From: Uranotaenia lowii
Lineage: Eukaryota > Arthropoda > Insecta > Diptera > Culicidae
DNA length: 64,000 bases
Reading direction: 5' to 3'
NCBI RefSeq assembly: GCF_029784155.1
Contig: NC_073691.1
Location: 21,232,006-21,296,005 of the forward strand
The position numbers were made by a program, and so were the translations under genes. Below the pieces are notes generated by a model. That model searched no databases. It was not told the origin of the DNA and saw only the letters and a program-made list of their open reading frames with translations. Below, piece by piece: positions 46,198-58,168 of the stretch. Position 1 is the first letter of the stretch, and every line of letters begins with the position of its first letter.

Positions 46198-47506
46198 ATG
46201 ACAGTGGATTTTCGCTTCGTTCCGAAAGAATTCATATGCGAGTTTTTGGAACTGTACCGCAGCTTGCCCTGTTTGTGGCGTACCAAGTTGCCCGAATATC
46301 AGGACCGGGTTCGAAAAAAGGAAGCGATTGCACAGCTGGAACAAAAAATGCAACAAATTGATCCGGGAGCCGACTGCCGGACGGTGATCAATCGGATACA
46401 GGTATTCCAGAAAACCTACCAGAAAGAAGCTCGCAAAATACAACAGGCCCGCGATGCTGGTTACGATTATCAGCCGGCACTGTGGTACTATCCATATCTG
46501 GAGTTTCTCAAGGATTGCGACGCCGAGGGGAAACTGGTGGAATGCACAGCCGTGATCCACCAGGAAGAGGTAAAAAAATTTGAGTTTTAGGATAGATTTC
46601 AATTTTGCCTCTCGAACAAATACTGAGGGGTAATATTATGGTTAGATACACTAGAGCAGGCATGTCAAACTCGTTTAAGTGTGCGGGCCGCATTAAAAAT
46701 CTTTCATTTCATAAAATTATATTATTTCCTCTCGTAGCAAAAAAAAAAATGTTTTAAATAATTTGTGGCAGGAAAGCCAGCGTATCTCTGTGTAGTAGGA
46801 AATTTTGTGATAATTTAAGACGAGGCTACGCGGGCCGCATTGCCCAAGGCCGCGGGCCGCATGCGGCCCGTGAACCCCCAGTTTGACATGCCTGCACTAG
46901 AGGTTAAGTTCGTACATCTCATAGAACTCTCGAGGATTATGAAATTCCGCGATCGTCGCTTGTAGCGAAATCGTTTTTCTTTACTGAGAATTCTAAATAG
47001 CCCCTCTAATTTTCGAATATTTTAAGTCTTTCCAACAACCTTCAGTGGTGGAAACCGTATACACAGTTCCGCACGTGACGACCACAGTCGAGCTGGTAGC
47101 TCATCAGACTAGCGAACATCCTCAGCAGCAACTCGAAATAGTTCATCCGGAGTACCCGCAGCAACAACCAGTAGTAGCAGTCGAAGAGCAGACTCGCACA
47201 GAATTTTGTTCACCGAAAAAGCGACGCCGTCAGAAACATACTGTTTCAAAGCAGACTGAGACCGTCTACGCAGACACCCATTCACCGGAGAGAAAACGAT
47301 CTCCAATAATGGTGACATCACTGGAGGTATCACGGAAGCCAATGGAAGACCGGCACGATGCTTTCGGACGAAATGTTGCCTTCAAGTTGCGACACATGGC
47401 CGACCAGCAACGGCTACTGGTCGAAAAGATCATCAACGATGCGCTGTACGAAGCCGAATCAGGTAATCTCAATCGGAACTGTTATCTGTATGTTAGTAAT
47501 AGTTGA
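46198..47506 (+). CDS. MADF-BESS domain protein
   Basis: Two exons: 46198-46569 and most likely 47027-47506 (283 aa). MADF-BESS proteins are insect nuclear DNA-binding regulators: MADF is a Myb/SANT-like domain and BESS mediates protein contacts. MADF spans about residues 8-105 (FICEFLELYRSLPCLWR, later YQPALWYYPYLEFL). A Gln-rich and basic linker (SPKKRRRQK, a likely nuclear signal) leads to BESS near residues 234-268 (DAFGRNVAFKLRHMADQQ). The start at 46198 (CACAAAAATG) fits the family better than the upstream in-frame ATG at 46123. The donor GAG|GTAAAA is phase 0. The obvious acceptor CTTCAG (47045) would shift frame, while TTTTAAG at 47026 keeps it, so the exact junction is uncertain. The intron carries a hAT MITE. 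The gene converges on COQ6. Confidence 0.8.
46657..46894. mobile_element. hAT-type MITE in the MADF-BESS intron
   Basis: 238 bp, with ends CAGGCATGTCAAACT in both orientations and a perfect 8-bp duplication CACTAGAG (46649-46656 and 46895-46902). The interior contains GCGGGCCGCAT repeated three times in varied form. The TGTCAAACT...GGGCCGCA design is the common animal hAT MITE type. Nothing is encoded. Confidence 0.88.
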
Positions 47507-47509
47507 AAG

Positions 47510-48040
47510 TGTGTTTTTTTATTACTGTATGTATGTAAAATGATAGAAGAGTGACTGTTTTTGTAGATGGTAACCGTTATGATTAAACTGTGATTCTATA
47601 CAAGGTTCTGCAAGTTTATCATTTATATCGAAATATCACTTTCCAAAATTACATTATTTTTGTTTTCCGCTAGAAGCGTCGTTAGTATTAGTCACTCAGG
47701 CTTTCTCAAATTTTCCTTAAATAGACTCTTAAGTCAAAAGTATCAATGACTAATTTACTTGCCAAGAGTTCACTGACAACGAACGATAAAAGGCCATAAA
47801 GAAATAGCAGGTAGTACAACAAATCAACAACCGAAAATGAAACGTGTCTTTCTCGGCACTTAACATAAAACATCAGCTATCACATGAGGGTAGGCGCCAT
47901 CATTTGCGAAAACAGAACTGCAACAGCGCTCTTACTTCACAAGATAAATTATTAATGATGTCAGCCACAGTGACCACCCAGGGTGAGAAATGGCGGTAAA
48001 ACATTTTGATTTTTTGTTGTACAGTTGATTGCCTCATCAG
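47510..48040. other. 3' flank between converging genes
   Basis: No gene. AATAAA on the plus strand was only seen at about 48180, within the COQ6 3' region, so the MADF-BESS transcript may use a variant signal or overlap COQ6 antisense. Confidence 0.35.
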
Positions 48041-48045
48041 CATGT

Positions 48046-48051
48046 TTTATT
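48046..48051 (-). terminator. Poly(A) signal of COQ6
   Basis: AATAAA on the minus strand, within GGTGCAATAAAACATG, about 150 bp beyond the COQ6 stop codon at 48204. Confidence 0.55.
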
Positions 48052-48203
48052 GCACCTGGTGTGTATTGGTTGACTGCCCATTATTAATTCGAGGAAATGG
48101 ACGTCTACAGGTACCGACAATCTGCATTGAGGTGCAGCATCTTTTGTTCTTTTGAATGATACGAAATACCTAATTCACAAATAAAGTTTAAATTCGAAAA
48201 CAT

Positions 48204-51200
48204 TTACGACATCGCTCTGTTCATAAGGAATTTCTGAAATGAGAGAAACAAACTCACGTTCAAAGAACACATCTGACTCAATCGATCGATCTTAACTCAC
48301 CTTCACAACGGGCAGGGCATTGGTAATGGTAAGTCCAACGCTACGCAATCCAACGATCGGTGGGAAATCGGTATTGTAGAGTCGCTGCAGGCCGTGAACC
48401 GTCGCCAGAACCGGCACGTTATGTTTCAGCCGTTCCTGTTCGTAGCGGACCAGCTGCGACAGGTTGTTCAGCCCTAGGCCGCTGTAGTTCGCTTCACCGA
48501 GAACATTGGTCAAGCACTGGACATCCCCGAAGCCCAAGTTGACGCCCTGTCCGGCCAGCGGGTGCACTCGATGAGCGGCGTCTCTGTGGGGGAAATTAAA
48601 TCCATAATTTAATTATTAGCATACACAGCAAAAAAAGTGTTGCGATATTACATCAAAAACGTGCACATAACTTGAGTCGCAAATGCTACCTAATATTACA
48701 TCGTTTTGGTTTAAAAAATTACATCGTTAAGATGTTAAATAATTACACTTAAAAATGTATCGTAGTAGACAAACACAGAAACCTTGAGCATAAAAACGAT
48801 GTAAAATTTGAATGCGATACAAGGGAAGATATTATTTTCGGAACTTGTCGTTGTTCTTTTCGAATTATGTGTAACTTTGCAATTATAATAATTAGATGTC
48901 TGTCGAACTCTTTGCATTCAAGTGATCAAATGGAGGGAGTAAAAACGACTTAATTTTTAAAAATCACTGTTGGTCAGTGTGGTCATAAATTATACTCTGA
49001 GGGATTTTATATTCAAAATTTACTGGGGAATTTTCAGAGGAGTAAATATTCAATTGTACTACAAACATAACTCTTTCTTATTGAAATTTATTAAAGCAAA
49101 ATACTTATAAAAAGAACTCCTTAACTGCAATTCATTAATGGATGTTACTAGCCTAGATAGGATCAGTAAAGAATGTCGGATTTTCTACTGAATTCACTAA
49201 ATAAGCCACCAGCGTTCACAATCGCGTATAATATCTAATCATTCAAAAGTTTTCAACATTTGATGGTCTGTTCGATAAGATACAAGTAAATCGAATGTTA
49301 GATTGTTTTTTTCTGCAACAGATTCCGGCAATGTAGTTTATCGTCGAAACTATCAGCATCCCGTAGACTCGGCTCGGCTTTCTCTACTCTGGATCTTGAT
49401 GTAATGCCTCAAATAGGTAACGCAGGATATGAAGGGAGAAACGGGATGTAGTTTTGAGCCTATAAAAGGTTTCAAAATAATTTTAACACCGGAAAGCAGA
49501 AGAAAACATAATCTTAACACTTACCCTCCATCCATTTATTTATTTCTTCTCACACTCCTTGTACATTATTTCTTCAGACTAAATGTCCTAAAAACAAAAG
49601 ATTATAAATATTAGCACATATCAACGGATTTGCTTACAAATTATGAACAATTTGATATATTTTACCAGTTAATCGGTTGCCTCAGAGCCTCTAAAACCCC
49701 TCCGACGTTATTGATATGAATTTTTTTTCTGTTGACAGATATGAGTTGCTTCGATGTTATTACATACAATGATGTGATATTACACTAACAGACATGTTTA
49801 AATTGTGTACATCGTTTAGATGTAATAACAAGAAAATTGTGTAATATAGTAACATAATTTCAAATTATTACATCACATGGCTAACATCTGCTATAATTAC
49901 ATCGTCCATCGTTACATTTTTTTTTGCTGTGTACAGTATGCGCACTCTAAGCTTTGGGAGAAAATATACATTACGATGCATCAACATATAATAAAAATAG
50001 CAGAAGTCAGAGATTACAGCCCTAGGACAATTTAAGAAGGTTGTGGAGCTTATTCCCATATCAAATATGAAGTGTTGAAAATTTCTAATTTAGTAGCTTA
50101 CATGGTAAACTTCGTTTTACCATAAATTCAATGAATATATTTTTACTGTCGAGCTGTTTTTCAAACCGTCCTTGTTTTCTTTACTGAACAACAATGATTT
50201 TTTGACGAAGATTTAGAAACTTGTCAATTTTAAGGCCGGTATTTGAAGATCTTTTAAATGCATTCGATTCCCTAGAAAACACCGTTTTCCATTTAGGGAC
50301 CGGTTCCTACTCGAAATAAAATTCATCGTTTTTTTTTTATGGACCATTCAGTATCCTTTGGAGGTGCATCGATTTAACTGACCATAACAGCCTATTGTTC
50401 AAATAATTTTACTCAAATTGGTGGCTCCATAGAGTGAAATTTTATAAAGAAATTTAACTGCTGTTGTGAGCGGTTTTTAACACGAGCCATATTAAGTTTA
50501 TTGAAGTAGGCTCCAGTGATGAAGAGATGTCCAGTAAACCTGCATTGCTGTTTGGGTTTTTGATCAAAAACTGCTTCAGCCAGCACAGACTTATGTGGGA
50601 TGATTTTGACCACTTTTTTCCAAACTTTAGCTAAATTTTCGATTGAATATGCAGGCTTCACATGTTTTTTTCAAATACGACTTGGTTTGGGACCAAAACT
50701 TTCAATCGGTCTCGCGTGAGGACAATTTGGCGGATTCATCTCCTTCGGTACGATCTGAAACTTTGTTGAATTGATACAAAGCCACCGTGTTTTTTGAGTA
50801 GTGAACCGATAGCAAATCCGGCCAAAACAGTACTGGGTGATCATGCTTGCGGATCATGAGCAGCAGGTGACAGTTTAGGCCCTCTCGGACGTAAACAGCT
50901 GTATTAATTGTGTCAGTGGCTGGCAAACGGTGGATAATTTGCATCACGAGACTCCATAGTGGTCATATCGTCTCTTATTCACAACTCCTATCTCAACCTC
51001 CCCGCGGTGCCGGCTGGGATGCGAGTAACCTAAGCGGAGATCGGGTACCCAACCCCGGTGGATGCTTTGGTCGCATGCAGACTGAGAAGGTGGCCGCACG
51101 CGTCTTTTCCCCAGGTCAGGGGCGGCGTGCAACAACAACCGAGCGTATGTTCTAAAGGTAAGGGGCGGCTCAAACAGCGTCTGTCTCGCAGCGAGCGGCT

Positions 51201-54200
51201 GAATTTATGAAACGCGGCTTCCGCCAGCTAAGTCCAAGATGGCAGCCCCATCGCGGGATAGGAACTTTAGGCTAACAACCTACTGTTCCCGACTTAAAAT
51301 TGTTAAGGAATCCGAAAGAAATGACCGACCTGGAACTTTAACGACGATTTTTAGCATGAAAACACGGACACCAATTGGAACTTGTAAAGTTTCAATCCTT
51401 GCCCAACTCAACTTGCTAGAGAAGCTATCCGCCTCAAGCTCGAAATTCTGGGACTGAGCGAAGTCCGTTGGCCTAACACTGGAGAACACAAGACACAGTC
51501 CGGGCAAGTACTGCTTTACTCTGGCATACGAGGAGAACATGCTACTCGGGAACGAGGAGTTGGTTTCCTGTTAAGCCCGCAGGCCCATGCGGCCCTCATA
51601 AGATGGGAACCGATAAACGAAAGAATAATCGTAGCCAGAACACGGGTTAGAAACCGTACAATGGTCCAGTGTTTTGCGCCGACTGACGTTGCCGATTTGC
51701 AGGAGAAAGAGCAGTTCTACAGTCAACTGAACAGCGTAGTAGAGAAAATTCCGAAGGATGACATTCAAATTCATTTGGGCGACTTCAACGCAAAAATTGG
51801 TTCCGATAATCAGGACCCTGAGCGCATCATGGTGTGCCATGGTCTAGGACAGATGAGCGAAAACGGAGAGCTGTTTGTAGAATTTTGTGGCAACAACAAC
51901 ATGGTCCAACAATCGGTGGATCGCTCTTCCCCCATCGACCAGCACATAAGGTCACTTGGGTATCCCGAGATGGTCGAACAGAGAATCAAATTGACCACAT
52001 CTGCATCAGCCGTAAATGCAGAAGGAGCCTTCTTCATGTCCGCAACAAACGAAGCGCATACATTGCATCTGGCCATCACCTCGTCCTTGGCGAGATACGA
52101 CTGAGAGTTGTGCGTGTCCAACGGCGCGAGGAGAAAGTCCGGTTTCGATACGACGTCCGCCGGTTGGAGAATCCAGAGGTGAAAAGGGCATACGTTGAAC
52201 AGCTAGAATCCCGAGCCTCGGAATTGCCGACAGACGGAACAGTCGAAGAACTGTGGTGTGGTGGAATCAAGAATGCCTTCATCACGACGAGTCATGGTAC
52301 TCTCGGTAAAGTTTGTGGACGAAGAAGTGAATGGATGTCGGATGAAACTTGGAGGATGGTCGATGATCGGAAAAAGGCGGAAATCGGAATTGAGCAGGCT
52401 TACGTTATGCGGAGCTGGAAAAGGCAGTTAAACGAGCTTGTAGACGAGACTAGAGAGCCTGCATCCAAACTCCCTAGCCGAAGAAGGAGAAAGAGCAGCC
52501 GCCAATGGAGATATCCGATTACTTTATGACATTTCTCGCAGCCTCAGTGGTGCAAGGACTAATGCAAGAATGCCGCTAAAAGACCGAGCAAGTCTGTTAT
52601 TGACCAGATCAGCTCAAACGATGGACTGAACACTTCGAACAACTCCTCCGAGTCACGAAAAGCGATAGCCAAGCGCAGCTCGAAACGGCAATAGTTAGCC
52701 GCATAAATGGCGTCAATTCGGAAGCGCCCTCGCTGGCTGAAATAGAAGCGGCAATTAAAAATATGAAAACCAACAAAGCACCTAAGATCGATTGCATCCC
52801 TGCTGAAAGCAGACCCTGCCTTGTCAGCACAAATGTTGCACCGTCTTTTCGCTGACATCTGGGATACTGCAACATTCCCGGCCGACTGGATGCAGGGTAT
52901 CCTCGTAAAGGTCCCGAAGAAAGGAGACCTGACAGAGTGCGGTAACTAGCGAGGCATAACGTTGATCTGTACAACCCTCAAAGTACTCTGCAAAGTGATC
53001 CTGAACAGGATCTAAGAGAAAATTGACGCCACACTCCGACGGCAACAAGCTGGATTCCAATCCGGACGATAATGTGTGGATCACATCACAACGCTACGAA
53101 CCGTACTGGAACGAATCAACGAGTTCCAGGACTCTTTTCTTCTGGTGTTCGTTGATTTCGAAAAAGCATTCGACCGAGAAACTAGTCCATCTCATCGAAG
53201 CACAGTACGAGGCATTTTCGTGCAAGGTCTTGCACGATGCAGGTGTCTTGTCCGAACCAATCCCGGTAACTGCTGGAGTGAGACAGGAATGCATCTTATC
53301 ACCGCTACTTTTTCGAATCGTAATGGATGAGATCTTGACTGGATCGATCGACTGTGCACCGAACCGAGGGCTGACGATATTGTTTCGCTCGCCCAAACAC
53401 AACCGGATATGCAGAGCAAACTCGACGACCTCACTGAAAGCTCCAAGGCAGCAGGTCTCAAAGTCAATGTCGGAAAAACCAAGTCGATGAAGATCAACAT
53501 AGGAAACCCCTCCAGTTTCATGGTAGCGGGGCAACAAGTTAAGAAAGTGGAGTGCTTCCAGTATCTTGGTAGCCAGATAACGCCTGATGGTGTTACAAAG
53601 AAAGACATCGAAACCCGGATCAGAAAGGCCCAATTTGCGTTTGCGAGTCCCCGAAACATTTGGCGGTCACGCCACATCTCTCTACGAACGAAAATCCGAA
53701 TCTTCACATCAGCTGTCAAATCTGTACTGCTGTACGGGTGCGAAACTTGGTGCACATATGCGGTGACGACGCGAAAACTGCAAGTGTTTGTAAACCGCCG
53801 CCTGCGGAATATCATCCGCGCTTGGTGGCCTGGCAACTGGATCTCAAATGAGGAACCACATCGCCGGTGTCATCAAAGGGCGCTAGAAATCGAGATTCGG
53901 GAACGTAAGTGGAGATGGATTGGGCACACGCTGCGAAAAGATGAGTACGAGATTTGCAGAGAGGCGCTAGAATGGCATCCAGAAGGACATCGAAGAAGAG
54001 GCAGACCCAGAAACTCGCGGCGGCGAAGCCTAGCCGCCGAAATTCAAACTGTCGACGAGAATCTTAACTGGGACCAAGTGAAGACGCTGGCTCCGGATCG
54101 TCAATAGTGGAGGTCTTTTACGACGGCCCTATGCACCGGAGGATCGGCGCGGGAACATTAAGTAAGTAAGTGGTCACGAACGGCTCGGAAAATATGCCAC

Positions 54201-55325
54201 ACTCACATATGGCTTGCGGCTTGCCAAACCATTGCCTTTTTATCAAAATTTTCAGAAAAATGATGTCAAGGTAATACTGGTCACCCGGAAGCGTTTTATA
54301 TTACGTTTTAAATCCTCAGAAAACAAATTAATTCAAATGTATAAATCTAGTAGAAAACCATTAATAAACTTGTGTTTTCATAAAAATGTTTTTTATCGTT
54401 TTTTTTTTAAATAAAAAATATCAACAATACTCTTAAATTAACAAAAAAGTTCAGATGATCATTAGCAAATTAATTCACCATCAAAAAGATGAAAAAAAAC
54501 AAACTTAAAACTGTTGTTGTTTTGTCCGAGATATTTGAATTTCATTTTTGGATTTAGCGGCTAATTTTACATGGAAAATATGGGTTAGCTAATGAAGTTT
54601 ACGATTTTTTAAAGAAATTTTGTAAACTAGTGTAATTAATTAAATTAAAACTTAAAAAAATATGTTGATTGATTGTTTATTTAATTAATTTTACCAGTCG
54701 TAAGGTTGTTGTCATCAACAATTTTGTGCAAGTGTGTTAGAAAACTATCCATATTGGCATACTCTACATATCCTACTCACCCAACCAAACAAACGCCTTG
54801 GCCTACATAAGTACTGGTGTGCCCCAAAGCTAGCGGAAAGGCTCCCCGGGAGTTCTCGAAGATACCCTGGACCATCGGAGCCGGCTCTAGCTTTTGACCC
54901 GTTGCCGCCGATACAAAGGAGTTGACCTGTTTGAGGACCTCACTGACAACGTTATTTTTGGGGTATTGTTTGTTCTGTAATTATTGAAGCAAAGGCTCAA
55001 TTATTTTGTTTTACATTTTAGAAACTTGATCGCCACTTACAAAAGCTGCATTGACTTCGGCCACGAAAGCCTTCTCGTCCAGCTGCATCAACCGTTTAGC
55101 TTCCGGCACACTGGTGGACCACACCATCGAACTGACATCGTCGGCCAGCGGAAGCATTGCAATTGGGCCCGTTGGCAGAAAACGTTGCCAGGCCGTTGCA
55201 TTGCCACTGCTTCCGGTGGGGTCCAGCTTCAGGGTGGCCACCAGTCCCATCTGGTTGTATCCGATCGAAAAGTTGTCCGAACCCATCGCCCGGCGGACCA
55301 GTGAGTTGTACCCATCGGCACCAAT
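48204..55325 (-). CDS. COQ6: Ubiquinone biosynthesis monooxygenase COQ6, C-terminal 263 aa
   Basis: Four exons read in phase on the minus strand: 55325-55041, 54974-54781, 48583-48301, 48233-48204. COQ6 is the mitochondrial flavin monooxygenase that hydroxylates C5 of the coenzyme Q ring, fed by ferredoxin and its reductase on the matrix side of the inner membrane. The first visible exon starts IGADGYNSLVRRAMG and contains WQRFLPTGPIAMLPL. The join 54781/48583 rebuilds the flavin motif GDAAHRVHPLAGQG, followed by VNLGFGD. The last exon ends KKFLMNRAMS. All donors are consensus (GTAAGT, GTGAGT twice). Usual length is about 450-470 aa, so the N-terminal FAD-binding half is missing and probably beyond 64000. 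Two introns are 66-67 bp; the third is 6197 bp and full of transposons. Confidence 0.9.
48624..49931. mobile_element. TA-flanked element with CACAGCAAAAAA ends in a COQ6 intron
   Basis: Left end CACAGCAAAAAAAGTG, right end (reverse complement) CACAGCAAAAAAAAATG, flanked by TA (48622-48623 and 49932-49933). Near both ends the motif ATTACATCGTT and its inverse are iterated (for example 48647, 48700, 48722, 49804, 49895). A plus-strand frame at 49429-49614 has no recognised domain. 1308 bp, no transposase. Confidence 0.75.
50966..54168 (+). mobile_element. RTE-type non-LTR retrotransposon, full length but degenerate
   Basis: About 3.2 kb, flanked by the 8-bp repeat AGTGGTCA (50958-50965 and 54169-54176). 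The 3' end is a short TAAG microsatellite (ATTAAGTAAGTA) rather than poly(A), as in RTE elements. The 5' region (50985-51260) is GC-rich and untranslated. The endonuclease and reverse transcriptase frames follow. It has landed inside the Tc1/mariner transposase remnant. Confidence 0.85.
51290..54107 (+). pseudogene. Broken endonuclease-reverse transcriptase of the RTE-type element
   Basis: The endonuclease is visible across 51290-52110, with LGDFNAKIGSDNQDPER near 51776, WVSRDGRTENQIDHICIS in another frame near 51955, and KRSAYIASGHHLVLGEIR near 52045. The reverse transcriptase follows: QAGFQSGR near 53050, VFVDFEKAFDRE near 53150, GVRQECILSPLLF near 53275, an ADDIVSLAQTQPDMQ segment near 53372, and the C-terminal region LLYGCETW and WRWIGHTLRKDE (53735-53940). 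It needs at least four frame changes, and sequence just before ADD appears deleted, so it cannot make protein. The family copies itself by target-primed reverse transcription. Confidence 0.85.
54180..54700. repeat. Dispersed repeat shared with 60.6-60.96 kb
   Basis: About 54425-54620 matches about 60650-60940 in the same orientation with many small differences. Shared strings include TTCAGATGATC, GTCCGAGATATTT and TTGAATTTCATTTTTGGATT. It may be part of the degenerate Tc1/mariner element or an independent repeat. Confidence 0.45.
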
Positions 55326-56505
55326 CTGTTGGAAAAATGAGAGAAACAGACGAAAAGTAATGAAACACCAGAAACACCATGCGTCTACATATGAGTAAAA
55401 GTAACGGACATTTTCCATTCCCTATCGCCAATTTGAAGAGGGTGGAAGGATGAGAGATTTTCTCAACTCGATTGAACCAGCTTTAGATCGAGAAGATGAT
55501 CCTCATCAAGCGGGATGCGGGAAGCAAATTTTCCCTCAGTTCTCAGACAAATTTCCACCGGGCAACATCGCGGAGACTCTGCGTGCGCGATCTTTCGTTT
55601 TTTTGTTGGTTTATTACCTTCTCTAGTTATTTTACCAAGGTGTGAATCAAGTGATGATTTAAGTGTTGCAGTATTCAACAAGGTGTTAAAAGTGTTAAAA
55701 CATCAGGCGTTTTTTTTACTGTTCTTAAAAAACAAAAGTTACTGTAATCAACTATCAACTATCATTTTGAAATTGATGACACTAAACAGTGAATTTCCCT
55801 TGAATTTTCCTCGAATTGAACCCATAAGACATACATCAAGGGTTAACAAGCGAGCTCTTCGCGGTTAAGTGATTCACTTGAAGTGGAAGGCAAGTGCGTG
55901 TTTTAGTGCACCGGCGTTAGCTCGTTACCGTTTTTGTGTATCCCCACGGATCTTCTCCATTCTGCTGTGGCCGGTTGGGATTTTTCTTTCACTATTGCAT
56001 ATTTTCTGTGGATTGCGGCTTGGATTGCGCCCCCCTCATTCGGTTTTGTTTATTTGAATTAGTGTATACACAGAAGGCAGCGTTCTAATTTTGGCAGGCC
56101 GCCCGGAACGACGGGGGAGGGAGCTCTTCAATGTTTAGCCTAGAGCTGACAGGATGCCGTTGGGGGTCTTCGAGTATATTGGGGCAAACATTGTCCGGTG
56201 ATAGCATTCGACGATAATTAAGTATTTCAGTGAAGATTCGGAGAAATGGATAACTAGTGGCATTTTGGATAACAGTGTGAATGCTGTCGACTGTAACATA
56301 ATAAAAATTATTGAATAAAATTTTATTGAAATGAAGGAATCCGTACAGATTCCTAGATGATGATTCTAATCAAAATTTTTCGTTATTGCATATTAAGATT
56401 GAAATAACTTTGAATGTTACTTGTGAACTTTGAATCTGAACTATATGCTGTTATTCTGAACTTAATAGTTTGAGCAAATTGAGAACAATTTATGTGTTTT
56501 TTTTA
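55326..56505. other. No gene recognised; possible COQ6 upstream intron
   Basis: Searched on the minus strand for the N-terminal COQ6 exons without success. 55860-56160 is richer in G and C but has no supported frame. A plus-strand frame at 55515-55868 contains no recognisable domain. Confidence 0.4.
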
Positions 56506-57451
56506 AGTAGGGGGAAATCGTCTATGGCCGGACATCGCCTATGGCCGGACAACATAGATTTTTCGAAAACACAATATCCTAATAATGTTTTAACGCCTTG
56601 AAAATAAAGTTAATTGTAGCCTGATATGGTGTTAGAAATATGGTAATCCAATCTGAAAAGGTAAACCAATGATAGGCATCTAAAGCTTTTGCCTAGTAGT
56701 ACGGAGAGGATCGCCTAAACTTTGCATTTGAATTGTAGTAAATTTTTCCGGCTTGTAAAATTTGAACTGCACATGAACGACATCATTGATTGGTTATCTT
56801 TCGACTACAGTAGATATAATATAATAAAACGGAAGTTCAAACGAAATATTAGGAAAATTAAAAAAAATGCGATTTGTCTATGACCGGACAAGAAAAAATT
56901 GAAAATTAAAGATGATTTCAACTTGAAACTTTCATTTTTTCATCTTTATAGCACCCACAAATGGTTAGCAGAAGATAAGGATTCAATAATGAAACTATTT
57001 TGGTCCTCTGAGAAACTTAAGATTTTGCTGTCCGGTCATAGACAATTTTTCTTTGGTTTTTTTCGAAACAAATGGTTCATTCTGGTTTGTCAAAAAAACT
57101 TTTCTGACTGGCTTCATAGAACGTTCAGTATTGGAAAACACATACTCACAAGACCTATGCAAGTGATTTCAGTCATTTTGCTACGTTCTTGTGCCATTGG
57201 TGACAACTTTGGTGAAGTAATTCGTAGCGTCCGGCCATAGACAACACTTTTGGAAATGAGTGAAATCTAACATGAAATGATTTCTCTTACCACATGAATA
57301 TGTTGTAAATTAATTTTTTTCTAATATAGTAAAGTGATCATAATATTCATACTCTTCAAATCAGTAGAGGAACCAATATTTACAAAAATCTATTTTTGAA
57401 GTTATTGCTTAAAAACCTTAAGTGTCCGGTAGCAGACGACTTCCCCCTACT
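56506..57451. mobile_element. Inverted-repeat element with iterated GGCCGGACA motif
   Basis: Left end AGTAGGGGGAAATCGTCTAT, right end (reverse complement) AGTAGGGGGAAGTCGTCTGC. CTATGGCCGGACA-type motifs recur near 56523, 56539 and 56878, and inverted (GTCCGG.CATAGACAA) near 57040 and 57227. The open frame 56899-57240 has no transposase similarity that I can see. No target duplication is evident. Confidence 0.6.
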
Positions 57452-58168
57452 AGATCAGAAATTTGATGAAAAATTGATGTCATCGTAACTCGTTCACTAT
57501 TCTTCTTATTCAATCCTGCTCAAATAGGATAAAAAGTTGTTCGCTACGTTTCACTAATATTCATAACATTTTCACCAAAATAACAACTTTAAAAAATCAT
57601 CGACTTGAAAGAGTTTGGCAAAGGCCAAAACCAAACATGAAAAATGCCTATTGGAAAATTATTTGAAAAAAAAACTGAACTGTCGACTCTTTCACATCAT
57701 CGTGGCACAATTTTCCCGTTTGTTTGGTTAACGTGCCGCTATGAAGCCTGTCCCTTTTCTGAAGTCCTTTTCAAAAAGAACATTTTAAGATTATGAAATT
57801 TTATAGACGGTTTGAAAGTTAGGGGATTTGAATCCGAAAAATGTGCTGATCATTCAAAAATTTCAAATCAACCTGTTGACGCTTTCTAGATCAATTTGCT
57901 TGGTTTACAGCATTCCCAAATTGCAAGCACCCAGTGATGAATTCCGAACAACCGAATCTTAACCGAATACTTAAAGAATATTGATATAAGAATTTTTGAC
58001 GGTCGCCTAGTATTTCAAATAAATTTTGTATGTTCAATCAAATCAAATTTCCCGGCCATTTTAGCGTTCCCGGGTATCGGGAAATCTGACGATCCTTTTC
58101 CCGGGAATTCTCAGGATCCCGGGAAAAATTGAAAATGAAGATTTCGACACTACTGCATACGAAACCCT
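57452..58168. other. AT-rich DNA, nothing recognised
   Basis: Near 58050-58140 short G/C strings such as TCCCGGG and CCCGGGAAA recur, perhaps a fragment of another repeat. No gene was seen. Confidence 0.4.

Larger units (their letters stand above)
50419..54300 (-). pseudogene. Tc1/mariner-type transposase remnant, split by an RTE insertion
   Basis: Minus-strand pieces at 50430-50957 and about 54177-54300 are parts of one degenerate transposase, a DDE enzyme that cuts and pastes DNA. The upstream part reads WFGKPQAICECGIFSEPFVT up to the insertion point. The rest includes VYVREGLNCHLL, then VLFWPDLLSVHYSK with the second catalytic aspartate, PIESFGP (from the PIE-W motif) and PAYSIENLAKVWKKVV. 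At least two frameshifts and a stop break it. Its low-coordinate end (TGGTGGCTCCATAGAG, 50419) matches the termini of the small MITEs at 2.4-3.9 kb. It lies in the long COQ6 intron. Confidence 0.6.

Noticed and set aside
55463..55681. Minus-strand frame considered as an upstream COQ6 exon
   Set aside because: A donor-like AAG|GTAATA exists, but the peptide has none of the FAD-binding features expected of the N-terminal half.
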